From CAZWVM01 sp964637705 (GTDB taxonomy: Bacteria; UBA8481): a stretch of DNA of 13,787 bases. A program made the position numbers and the translations under genes. This document shows, piece by piece, positions 7,046-13,787 of this stretch. Below the pieces are notes generated by a model. That model made no database searches, was not told the DNA's origin, and worked only from the letters and a program-made list of their open reading frames with translations. Each line of letters opens with the position of its first letter. The first letter of the stretch is position 1. The stretch covers positions 1-13,787 of the forward strand of contig CAZWVM010000091.1 in assembly GCA_964637705.1 (NCBI GenBank). The letters run 5' to 3'.

Positions 7046-9015
7046 AGGGACGCATCTACATCCTCCTCTTCGCGACGATCGTCGGGTTCGCTGCCGTCAT
7101 CCTGAGGCTCTTTCAGATCCAGGTCCTCGACCGCGAGCGCTACGCGCAACTCGGTGACGAACAGTCGCGCACGGCCTCGCGCCTGGAACGACAGAGGGGC
7201 ACCATCTACGACCGCCGCGGCCGGGAACTGGCCGTCTCCCTGCGCGTGCGCTCCCTCGCCGCCGATCCGCGCAAGTTCCAGGACGAATCGGTGCGCGCGC
7301 AGGCCGCCGCGCGCCTCGCCCGCTATCTCCCTCTCCCGGTCGACGTCATCGCCGACCGCCTCGGCCGCCGCGGGGAGTTCTCGTGGATCCACCGCAAGCT
7401 CGCCGACGACGTCGCGGACTCCATCGAGCTCCTCTCGATCCCCGGCCTCTTCTTCCAGACCGAGTATCGCCGCGAGTACCCGCACGACACGGTCGCCGCG
7501 CACGTGCTCGGGTTCGTCGGAATCGACGACGAGGGCCTGGAGGGCATCGAGAAGTCGCAGAACGAAAGCCTGCGGGGGCCGGACGTCGAGGGACAGTTCG
7601 TGCATGACGCCTACGGGAATCCCGTCCCCGTCGACGGCGTGATCCGTTACCGCAAGTTCGACGGCCGCTCAGTCTACCTGACGATCGACCTCACCATCCA
7701 GTCGCTGCTGGAGCAGGCGCTATACCGCCAGGTGCAGGCCTACGACGCGAGGAGCGCCTCCGCGGTCGTCATGGATCCCGCGACCGGCGAGATCCTGGCC
7801 CTGGCGAACTACCCCTCCTTCGATCCGAACGAACCGGGCGGATCACCGGCGGAGAATCGCCGGAACCGCGCGCTGACCGACGTCTTCGAGCCCGGCTCGA
7901 CCTTCAAGATCTTCTCGGGCGCGCTGGCGCTGGGGAAGGGCGTCGTCAAGACGGAGGACCAGTTCACCTGCGTGGGGCACCTCACCGTCGCGGGATTCCC
8001 GATCCGCTGCCACCACGCGCACGGCACGGTCGACTATCGCCGCGCGATCGAGGCCTCCTGCAACGTCGCGGCGATGCTCGTCGCCCAGCGGCTCGAACCG
8101 GCCGCCCTGTACGAGGGCCTGCGGGCCTTCGGCTTCGGCCGGAAGACCGGCGTGGACCTGCCGGGCGAGGTGACGGGCGTGCTGAGACCAGTCGAGCGCT
8201 GGTCCAAGCTCTCGCTCTCCACGATCGCGCTCGGGCAGGAGGTCTCGTCCACGACGCTGCAGTTGGGCTCCGCCTCCTGCGCCATGGCCAACGGCGGCCG
8301 CCTCATGGTGCCGCGGATCGTCCAGAGCGTGCGCGACGCGCAGGGGCGGTCGATTCGCTCCTACCCGCCCGAGGTCCGTTCCACCGCGATTCCGCCCTCG
8401 GTGACGCGGCAGATGAGCGACATCATGCAGGGCGTGGTCTCGCGCGGCACCGGCACGATGGCGGCGGTGCGGCCGTTCACCGTGGCCGGCAAGACCGGTA
8501 CCGGCCAGGTGGCCGGACCGCGCGGCGGCTACATCGACGGCAAGTACAACTCCGTCTTCATCGGCTGGGTGCCGGCCGAGGCGCCGGTCCTGGCGATGGC
8601 GATCGTCGTGCACGAGCCGGACCCGTCGCTCGGTTACTACGGCGGCCAGGTGGCGGCCCCCGTCTTCGGGTGGGTCGGCACGGAGGCTCTCCGTTACCTG
8701 CGCGTCGTCGGGCACGAGACGGTCGACACCCGCGCCGTGACGCGGGCCGCCGATGCGACCGCCGTGCCGCCGCGGGAGAGAGGTGGCGCCGTGCGCGATG
8801 GCCAGGTCGAACTCCCTGATCTCACCGGGCTCACGATCCGCGAGGTCCACGAGCTGATGTCGTCGCTCCCCCTGGATTTCCGTCCCACGGGCAGCGGCGT
8901 CGCGACCTCTCAATCGCCCGCCGCCGGCACGCGGGTCCCGCTCGACACGCTCGTGCGCGTCGAGTTCACGCCGCCGGGCGGAACGGACCAGTTCGCCGAC
9001 GACGCGGGACGATAG
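7042..9015 (+). CDS. ftsI: Class B penicillin-binding protein (peptidoglycan transpeptidase) with C-terminal PASTA domain
   Basis: Peptidoglycan D,D-transpeptidase of the FtsI/SpoVD type, 657 residues. A single N-terminal membrane anchor spans residues 4-22. The PBP dimerisation region follows, with RGTIYDRRGRELA and the typical VAAHVLGFVGIDDEGLEGIE stretch. The transpeptidase triad is complete: S286-T-F-K289 (in FEPGSTFK), S339-C-N341 and K484-T-G486. One PASTA-like domain occupies about 587-649 (VELPDLTGLTIREVHEL to VRVEFTPP), preceded by a short linker. GTG 7042 overlaps the lepB stop as GTGA and starts just before the membrane anchor; TTG 7015 would add nine residues inside lepB and is less likely. 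Division-type activity is inferred from family. It is not in a dcw cluster here, so it could be a second, specialised copy. Confidence 0.92.
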   Translation: MKGRIYILLFATIVGFAAVILRLFQIQVLDRERYAQLGDEQSRTASRLERQRGTIYDRRGRELAVSLRVRSLAADPRKFQDESVRAQAAARLARYLPLPVDVIADRLGRRGEFSWIHRKLADDVADSIELLSIPGLFFQTEYRREYPHDTVAAHVLGFVGIDDEGLEGIEKSQNESLRGPDVEGQFVHDAYGNPVPVDGVIRYRKFDGRSVYLTIDLTIQSLLEQALYRQVQAYDARSASAVVMDPATGEILALANYPSFDPNEPGGSPAENRRNRALTDVFEPGSTFKIFSGALALGKGVVKTEDQFTCVGHLTVAGFPIRCHHAHGTVDYRRAIEASCNVAAMLVAQRLEPAALYEGLRAFGFGRKTGVDLPGEVTGVLRPVERWSKLSLSTIALGQEVSSTTLQLGSASCAMANGGRLMVPRIVQSVRDAQGRSIRSYPPEVRSTAIPPSVTRQMSDIMQGVVSRGTGTMAAVRPFTVAGKTGTGQVAGPRGGYIDGKYNSVFIGWVPAEAPVLAMAIVVHEPDPSLGYYGGQVAAPVFGWVGTEALRYLRVVGHETVDTRAVTRAADATAVPPRERGGAVRDGQVELPDLTGLTIREVHELMSSLPLDFRPTGSGVATSQSPAAGTRVPLDTLVRVEFTPPGGTDQFADDAGR

Positions 9016-9022
9016 CCGGCTC

Positions 9023-10438
9023 ATGACGGGGTCCTGGCGGATCGAGCCGGCCCGCAACGGCCGGTCGTCGCTGGTTCGCCCGGACGGAACGTGGTGCGAG
9101 AGCCGCTTCCGCCCCGACGTCGACGCTGCGCGCCGCGCCGCCGAGGCGGGCGTTTCCGACGGCGACCGCGTGATCCTCGTCGGGTTCGGCGGCGGCGAAC
9201 TGCCGCGCGCGATCCTCGGGCGCGTCGGGGCGTCCGGCCGGCTCTTCGTGGCGGAACCCGAGTGCGGCATCCTGGCGGCGGTCCGCGCTTGCGCGGACAC
9301 GCGCTCTCTCCTCGACGACACGCGGCTCGAGATCCTGTGTTGCGATCCGTCGGGATCGGCGGCCGGCGCGATGTCGCGGATCCTCCTCGTCCCCGACCCC
9401 GCGTCCTTCGGCGAGGCCTTGTCCGAGGTATTGAAGGACGGCGCCTTCGACCGCTACATCGCGCACCCGTCCCTTGCCTGGCCGCCGGGCTTCGAGGAAC
9501 TGCGGCAGAGGGTGGAGGATCTCGAGGTGCGCCGCGTGTCCGCGCTCCACGCGGGGGAGCGACTCGAGGAGAACACACGGGCGAATCGCGACCGTTTTCT
9601 CGCCGCCCCGGGCGTCGCCGAGCTATCGGGCGTCCTCGCGGGAGCCACGATCGTCGTCGCAGGCGGTGGCCTCTCTCTCGAACCGCTGGCGAGGGAAATC
9701 GGCGACGACGCTGACTGGATCGCGACCGGTCGATCCCTCGCAACCCTCGTCGCGCTCGGCATCCGCCCGCACCTCGCCGTCTTCACCGACCCGCTTCCCG
9801 CCGTCGCCGCCCAACTCGCGGGCCTGGACCCCGCCTCGATCCCCCCGTCCGTCGTCTTCCCGACGACGAGCCGCGAGGCCGTGGCGCTCATCCCCCGCCT
9901 CGTCGCGGCCTTCGCCGAAGGGGCGGAGGGGCGTGCACTGGCGCCGCTGCGGGAGGAGATCGGCGAATTGCCGGCGGGCGGTTCCGTCGTCACGACATCG
10001 GTCGGAGTCGCGGTGCTTCTCGGCGCGCGTCGCATCGCGCTCGCGGGCGTCGACCTGACCGAGCCGGGCGGGCGGAGCCACGCGCGCGGCGCGGCCCAGG
10101 AGGCGAACCGGGCCCTTTCGGCCGGCCGATTCGGGTCATTGGAGAGCCAGGACGCACGCCGCGAGCGCGGTCTCCGGCTCACGGGCGACCGGCTTTCGGC
10201 CACGAGCGTCGGCGGAGAGGATCTTCCTACGCGGAAGAACCTCCTTCTCTACGCGCGCGCCCTCCGCGACCTCGTCGCGAGGTATCGGGCCGTCGAGTTC
10301 ATCCAGTTCTCGAGCGTCGCCCTCCCGATCGAGAGCGTGGCGCCGTCGCGGCCGGCCTCGGCCGGCCTGGCACGCCACCCGTTTCGCGTTCCCACCGGGA
10401 CCCGCGTCCGGCAGAATGGGGGCCTTCTATGCAGGTGA
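9023..10438 (+). CDS. Divergent Maf/DUF115-family glycosyltransferase-like protein (array member 1)
   Basis: A 471-residue protein in the Maf (motility-associated factor, DUF115/MptE-like) family by comparison with its two downstream neighbours. Shared features in order: SRFRP (27-31); a Rossmann-like VILVGFGGGELPRAIL; GGGLSL (214-219) in place of the family GAGPSL; TD with Asp256 42 residues after the loop; AGGS (318-321); AGVD with Gly342 and Asp344; and RSHARG with His353, nine residues after that Asp. It departs from the family by lacking the Pro of GPSL, the D-A-x-E acidic motif (here TDPLP) and the TEGGA-type motif (here FSSVALPIES). A catalytic role is therefore uncertain; it could be a structural partner. 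ATG 9023 lies seven bases after the PBP stop; the ribosome binding site is weak. The 3' end overlaps the next gene by ten bases. Confidence 0.8.
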   Translation: MTGSWRIEPARNGRSSLVRPDGTWCESRFRPDVDAARRAAEAGVSDGDRVILVGFGGGELPRAILGRVGASGRLFVAEPECGILAAVRACADTRSLLDDTRLEILCCDPSGSAAGAMSRILLVPDPASFGEALSEVLKDGAFDRYIAHPSLAWPPGFEELRQRVEDLEVRRVSALHAGERLEENTRANRDRFLAAPGVAELSGVLAGATIVVAGGGLSLEPLAREIGDDADWIATGRSLATLVALGIRPHLAVFTDPLPAVAAQLAGLDPASIPPSVVFPTTSREAVALIPRLVAAFAEGAEGRALAPLREEIGELPAGGSVVTTSVGVAVLLGARRIALAGVDLTEPGGRSHARGAAQEANRALSAGRFGSLESQDARRERGLRLTGDRLSATSVGGEDLPTRKNLLLYARALRDLVARYRAVEFIQFSSVALPIESVAPSRPASAGLARHPFRVPTGTRVRQNGGLLCR

Positions 10439-11964
10439 TCCAGACGAGAAGCGGGGCGCCGACGTTGAAGATCGGCGAGAGGTTGCTCCACTCCGGCTAC
10501 GACCCCGTGCGCGAGGCGCGGCGGGAGATCGAATCGCTCGCCCGGGACAATCCGAGCGCCGTCGTCATCCTCGGGGGCGGGCTCGGGTATGCCGCCGATG
10601 CCGCGCTGGAGATCCTGCCGCGCGCGCGCGTGATCGTCGTGGAGGCGGACCCGGAGATCCACGCGACGGCCCGCCGGGCGCGCCCGCTCGCGAGCGATCC
10701 GCGCGTGACCTACGTCGTCGGCAGGAACGAGGTCGCCAACTTTGCGGCTCTCTCGGCGGCGATCGATGTGGTCGCGATGAGCTGCGTCCGCTACGTCTCC
10801 CGCCTCGCCGATCTCGATCCCGCCTTCTACGCCGGGATCGTCGAGACGATCGGGCGGATCAGCTCGATGCAGCTGGAAGGAATCCGGTCGACGCTCAGAT
10901 TCGGCCCGCTTTGGTGGGAGAACTCGGTGCGCTCGTACCGGGAGTGGGCCGTGAGACCGGACGTCTCGGCATGGTTCGGCGCCTACCGCTCATCGACGGT
11001 CTTCGTATTCGCGGCCGGCCCCACGCTCCGGGACCACCTCGAGCTCTTCGCCGGGAACCCGGGCGGCCTGCGCTTCTGCGTCGACACGGCCTACCCGGTG
11101 CTCCGCGAGGCCGGCGTGCGCGTCGACGCCGTCTTCGCGATCGACGCCCAGGAGATGACGCTCAGGCACTTCGACCGGCACGCCCCCGGCCTGCTCGTCG
11201 CCGTTCCGGTCGTGCCCCCGGCTCTCTGGCGCAGGGCCGCCGGCGGGGTCCTGATGTCACTCGGCGGACCCCACTTCGACTGGTTCGACGAGGTCCTGAA
11301 GCGACCGGTCGCGCGCCTCAAGTCGGGCGGCTCGGTCACGACCTTCGCCTTCGACCTCGCGCGGCGCATGGCGCCGGAGCGGATCGTGCTCGTCGGCGCC
11401 GATTTCGCCCACCGCCGCGGTCGGCGCCACGCGCCGGGGACCACCTACGAGGAACTCGACGCCGCCGTCCTCGGCCGGTTCCGCACGCAGGAGATCGCGG
11501 GTTATCGCAACCGCGTCGTGAGCGGGGGCGTGGATACGGAGGAGCAGCTGGTGCAGTACGCCCAATGGATGCGTTGGGAGATCCGCGAGACGGATTGTCC
11601 CGTGATGCGCATGAGCGATTTCGGGCTTCTGGCCGGCGTGCCGGTGATGACGCGCGAGGAGGCCTTGCGGATTCTCGACGCCGCTTCGCCCCGCTTCTTC
11701 CTGCCGCCGGACCGGCCGGCCGACGCACGCTCTCTCGTCGAGGCCTTCAAGGTCGAGCGAACATCACTTTCCGTCGCGCTCGCGGGCGAGGAGGCCGGGT
11801 TCCGGTCGCTCTCCGGCTTCTTCGACCCGATCGTGAGGCCCTTCGCCGTGGCGTCGCAGCGCGAGGCGATCGAGGGGCAGGTCCTCGAGGATCTCCTCGC
11901 GCGCCTGCGCCGCGCCGCGGAGGTCCTGGACGAGGTGATCGAGTCGGCGCGGGGGACCCCATGA
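10429..11964 (+). CDS. Maf-family glycosyltransferase-like protein (array member 2)
   Basis: A 511-residue Maf/DUF115-type protein. The N-terminal part has the typical family motif LHSGYDPVREARRE (20-33), then VVILGGGLGYAADAAL and VVEADPE, a Rossmann-like nucleotide-binding fold. The core has AAGPTL (G197-L200), AIDAQE with Asp239 and Glu242, SGGSVTTFAFD (S299-S302), VGADF (G323, D325) and RRHAPGTTYEE with His334. A C-terminal helical region follows TEEQLVQYAQWMRWEI. Maf proteins are thought to transfer CMP-activated nonulosonic acids to flagellin; related MptE proteins are pterin diphosphokinases, so the substrate cannot be fixed from sequence. ATG 10429 lies ten bases before the end of the preceding gene and follows a G-run ribosome binding site (GGGGG near 10418-10422). 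The canonical TEGGA motif is replaced by SDFGLL. Confidence 0.85.
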   Translation: MQVIQTRSGAPTLKIGERLLHSGYDPVREARREIESLARDNPSAVVILGGGLGYAADAALEILPRARVIVVEADPEIHATARRARPLASDPRVTYVVGRNEVANFAALSAAIDVVAMSCVRYVSRLADLDPAFYAGIVETIGRISSMQLEGIRSTLRFGPLWWENSVRSYREWAVRPDVSAWFGAYRSSTVFVFAAGPTLRDHLELFAGNPGGLRFCVDTAYPVLREAGVRVDAVFAIDAQEMTLRHFDRHAPGLLVAVPVVPPALWRRAAGGVLMSLGGPHFDWFDEVLKRPVARLKSGGSVTTFAFDLARRMAPERIVLVGADFAHRRGRRHAPGTTYEELDAAVLGRFRTQEIAGYRNRVVSGGVDTEEQLVQYAQWMRWEIRETDCPVMRMSDFGLLAGVPVMTREEALRILDAASPRFFLPPDRPADARSLVEAFKVERTSLSVALAGEEAGFRSLSGFFDPIVRPFAVASQREAIEGQVLEDLLARLRRAAEVLDEVIESARGTP

Positions 11965-11984
11965 CGGTGAGACGGAACCACTCC

Positions 11985-11990
11985 GTGAGG
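11985..11990 (+). promoter_or_regulatory. Ribosome binding site deciding the GTG start of array member 3
   Basis: GTGAGG, with its GAGG core at 11987-11990, lies ten bases before the GTG at 12001. An in-frame TGA at 11986-11988 rules out any start further upstream. These two facts fix the start at 12001, leaving a 36-base gap after array member 2. Confidence 0.5.
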
Positions 11991-12000
11991 ATCGACGGCC

Positions 12001-13716
12001 GTGCATAGCGCGAACGCCCCCTTCTTCTCGGCGCGACCGAGGTTCCGCGCCCTCCTCGCGGACGCCCCGGACCTCTACCGCGTCGAGACATCGCGCGACG
12101 GTCTGCCCGTCGCGGTCCGCGCGTGCGACGGCCGCTGGCTCTCATCCCGCTACGCGCCGGGGAAGGAGTCCGCGCGCTGGATCGACGGCCAGGGGCTCCG
12201 GCGCGAGGATCTTCCGGTCATCCTCGGCTTCGCGCCCTCGCTCCTGGCCGCCTTCACGACGCGACCCGCCGTCGTCGTCGAAAGGGACGCGTCGCGGGTG
12301 AAGGCGCTTCTCGAGGCTGACCTCTCGGCGCACCTCGAGGGTGTGACGCTTCTCGTCGACAGCGACGGATACGATCTTCTCTCGGCCGTCCGCAACGCTT
12401 TCGATCCCTTCCGCCACAACCGCGTGAAGCCCCTGCCGATGCCTTTCGTGGAGGAGGAGGGGGCGGAGTCGGTCGCGTGGATCCAGCGCATCGCCGAATC
12501 CTGTCTCAAGATCCAGCGCGAGGTTTCCCTGAACGCGCTCTCCTACGCCGCTCAACTGCCCCGGTGGACATCGACCGCGAACCGCAACCTGGCGGCCTGG
12601 ATGGATTCGCCCGACGGGCTCTGCCTCAACCGGGCGACGCCCGGCGCCACGGCGGTGGTCGTGGGCGCGGGCCCGTCGCTCGACGGGAATGTTCACGACC
12701 TGGCGGCCGCCCGGGGCCGAGCTCTCGTCATCGCCGTCGACACCGCCCTGAGGAGGCTCGACCGCGCGGGGATCGCACCGGACGTCTGCGTCGCGGTCGA
12801 CGCGAACGAGGCGAACGCGCGCGATGTGGAGGGTCTTTCGGAGGAGGCGATGTCGGGGATCCTCGTGGCGGACATGATCGCGGCCCCGGAGATCGTCGCG
12901 GCGTGGCGCGGTCCGAAGGTTTTCCTGCGCTGCATCAACTACACGCTCGACCTGGAGGGTGCGGCGGTGCCGATGCTCCAGCCGCTCGACGTCGTCCTCT
13001 CGCAGATCGCCGGCCGGACCACGATGCCCTCATGGCAGAGCGGCGGTTCCGTCTCCACCAACGCCTTCGCGCTCGCCCACATGCTCGGCGCCCGCCGCGT
13101 CATCTTCGTCGGGCAGGACCTGGCCTTCACGCGCCGCCGCGCCCACGCCTCCGGCGTCGCCCACGAGGAGGAGGGGCTGGGGGGGATGCAGAGGTTCATG
13201 ACGCGGGAGGGGAGGGATCGACGGGAGATCGCGGGCGACCGCGTCCTCGTGCCGGCCTGGGACGGGGGGCGCGTCGCGACGAGCACCGTGATGAGGGAAT
13301 ACCTCAACTGGTTCGAGACGACCATGAAGCATGGCTTCGGGACGGAGATGGAGGTTCTCGACGCGACCGAGGGCGGTGCGCGGAAGGAGGGCATGAAACC
13401 GATGCGCCTCCGCGACGCGCTGGCGCTCTGCGCGGGGGACGAGGATCCGGTGCCGCGACTCGGAAGCCGCATCGCGGGCGCCGGGCGCGCCGGGAGCGAG
13501 GGATGGCGGGGGCGGAGAACGGAGTTGGGCCGCGCGGCGCGCTCCCTCTTCGAGCGGGGCGACACGGACGAGATCGCGCGCTCTCTTCCCCTCGCGCGCT
13601 GGCTCGCCCTCCCGGCCTACATGGGAGGGATCGAATTGCCTCCCGGTGAGCGCGAGGCCGTGATCCGCGCGGCGCTCCTGGCGGGCGCCGAATTCCTCGG
13701 GAAGGTCTGGGCATGA
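12001..13716 (+). CDS. Maf-family (motility-associated factor) glycosyltransferase (array member 3)
   Basis: A 571-residue protein, the most canonical Maf member here. It has LSSRYAPGKESARW (47-60), an N-terminal Rossmann-like VILGF and VVERD region, a helical segment before the core, then GAGPSLD (222-228), PDVCVAVDANEAN with Asp267 and Glu270, PSWQSGGSVSTNAFALA (S347-S350), VGQDLAFT (G371, D373), RRAHASGVAHEE with His382, and the family TEGGA motif. This matches the GT42-like core described for flagellin Maf glycosyltransferases; the likely activity is nonulosonic acid transfer to Ser/Thr of a protein acceptor, by family. The GTG at 12001 is the first start after an in-frame stop at 11986-11988 and has GAGG at 11987-11990 ten bases upstream. 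It overlaps the next gene by four bases (ATGA). No flagellin or sugar-synthesis gene is visible in the window. Confidence 0.9.
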   Translation: MHSANAPFFSARPRFRALLADAPDLYRVETSRDGLPVAVRACDGRWLSSRYAPGKESARWIDGQGLRREDLPVILGFAPSLLAAFTTRPAVVVERDASRVKALLEADLSAHLEGVTLLVDSDGYDLLSAVRNAFDPFRHNRVKPLPMPFVEEEGAESVAWIQRIAESCLKIQREVSLNALSYAAQLPRWTSTANRNLAAWMDSPDGLCLNRATPGATAVVVGAGPSLDGNVHDLAAARGRALVIAVDTALRRLDRAGIAPDVCVAVDANEANARDVEGLSEEAMSGILVADMIAAPEIVAAWRGPKVFLRCINYTLDLEGAAVPMLQPLDVVLSQIAGRTTMPSWQSGGSVSTNAFALAHMLGARRVIFVGQDLAFTRRRAHASGVAHEEEGLGGMQRFMTREGRDRREIAGDRVLVPAWDGGRVATSTVMREYLNWFETTMKHGFGTEMEVLDATEGGARKEGMKPMRLRDALALCAGDEDPVPRLGSRIAGAGRAGSEGWRGRRTELGRAARSLFERGDTDEIARSLPLARWLALPAYMGGIELPPGEREAVIRAALLAGAEFLGKVWA

Positions 13717-13787
13717 CGGATCGCGCGGCCGGCGTCGTCGCGGGCAACCTCGAGGCGCTCGCGGCGCGCGATCCGCGGCTCGCCGCG
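13713..13787 (+). CDS. Start of a fourth probable Maf-family gene, cut by window end
   Basis: An ATG at 13713 overlaps the stop of array member 3 (ATGA, 13713-13716) and has GGGAAGG (13699-13705) seven bases upstream. The frame stays open for 25 codons to the window end. The peptide contains NLEALAARDPRLAA, which resembles the usual opening of Maf proteins (a helix of the form NLxALxxxxPxLA). Coupling and this short match suggest another paralogue. With 25 residues, identity is tentative, but that a gene starts here is likely. Confidence 0.6.
   Translation, partial: MTDRAAGVVAGNLEALAARDPRLAA

Noticed and set aside
7843..9321. 492-codon minus-strand frame opposite the PBP gene
   Set aside because: It overlaps a PBP with intact catalytic motifs and has no domain; it is a high-GC artefact.
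10416..12008. 530-codon plus-strand frame over array member 2
   Set aside because: Arg/Gly/Ala-rich shadow; the alternative frame carries all the Maf motifs. Only its last 15 codons (11961-12008) were kept, as a speculative micro-ORF.
12477..13649. 390-codon plus-strand frame over array member 3
   Set aside because: Arg/Gly-rich shadow without motifs; the true frame carries GPSL, SGGS and VGQD.

Overview
The window is high-GC DNA (by eye about two thirds G+C or more) and almost entirely coding. It probably comes from a Gram-negative-type (diderm), possibly flagellated bacterium of a poorly sampled lineage. A SPOR domain protein, type I signal peptidase, Wzx-like flippase and Maf-type (motility-associated factor) glycosyltransferases support this. 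I cannot assign a phylum from the sequence. No rRNA, tRNA, CRISPR array, integrase or transposase gene was seen. No gene-free stretch exceeds 300 bases; the longest are 4763-4931 and 6093-6241.

Layout. (1) 1-3250, plus strand: the 3' part of sucC and complete sucD (succinyl-CoA synthetase), a small GYF-like single-pass membrane protein, and a secreted SPOR-NlpC/P60 cell-wall hydrolase. (2) 3308-4762, minus strand: a polysaccharide flippase of the Wzx/MOP type, the only minus-strand gene. (3) 4763-4931: a short divergent intergenic region holding an imperfect inverted-repeat element of about 121 bp (arms 4789-4813 and 4885-4909). Its right arm overlaps a plausible argJ promoter. (4) 4932-6092: argJ, alone without other arginine genes. 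(5) 6242-13787, plus strand: a tightly packed probable operon of lepB, a class B penicillin-binding protein with one PASTA domain (ftsI/spoVD type), and at least four consecutive genes of which three are clear paralogues of the Maf/DUF115 (MptE-like) glycosyltransferase family. The fourth is cut by the window end but begins like a Maf protein. Junctions in this operon are 4-10 base overlaps or gaps of 7-36 bases.

The most noteworthy system is the Maf array. All three full members share an N-terminal S-x-[YF]-x-P motif, a Rossmann-like strand-loop, a GPSL-like loop followed 42-43 residues later by an Asp, a GGS motif, a G-x-D motif exactly 24 residues after the GGS motif, and a His exactly 9 residues after that Asp. 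The third gene is closest to canonical Maf. The first is the most divergent and has lost several family residues. Maf enzymes generally transfer nonulosonic acids (pseudaminic or legionaminic acid types) to flagellin. Here the array is co-transcribed with cell-envelope genes and no flagellin is visible, so the acceptor is open.
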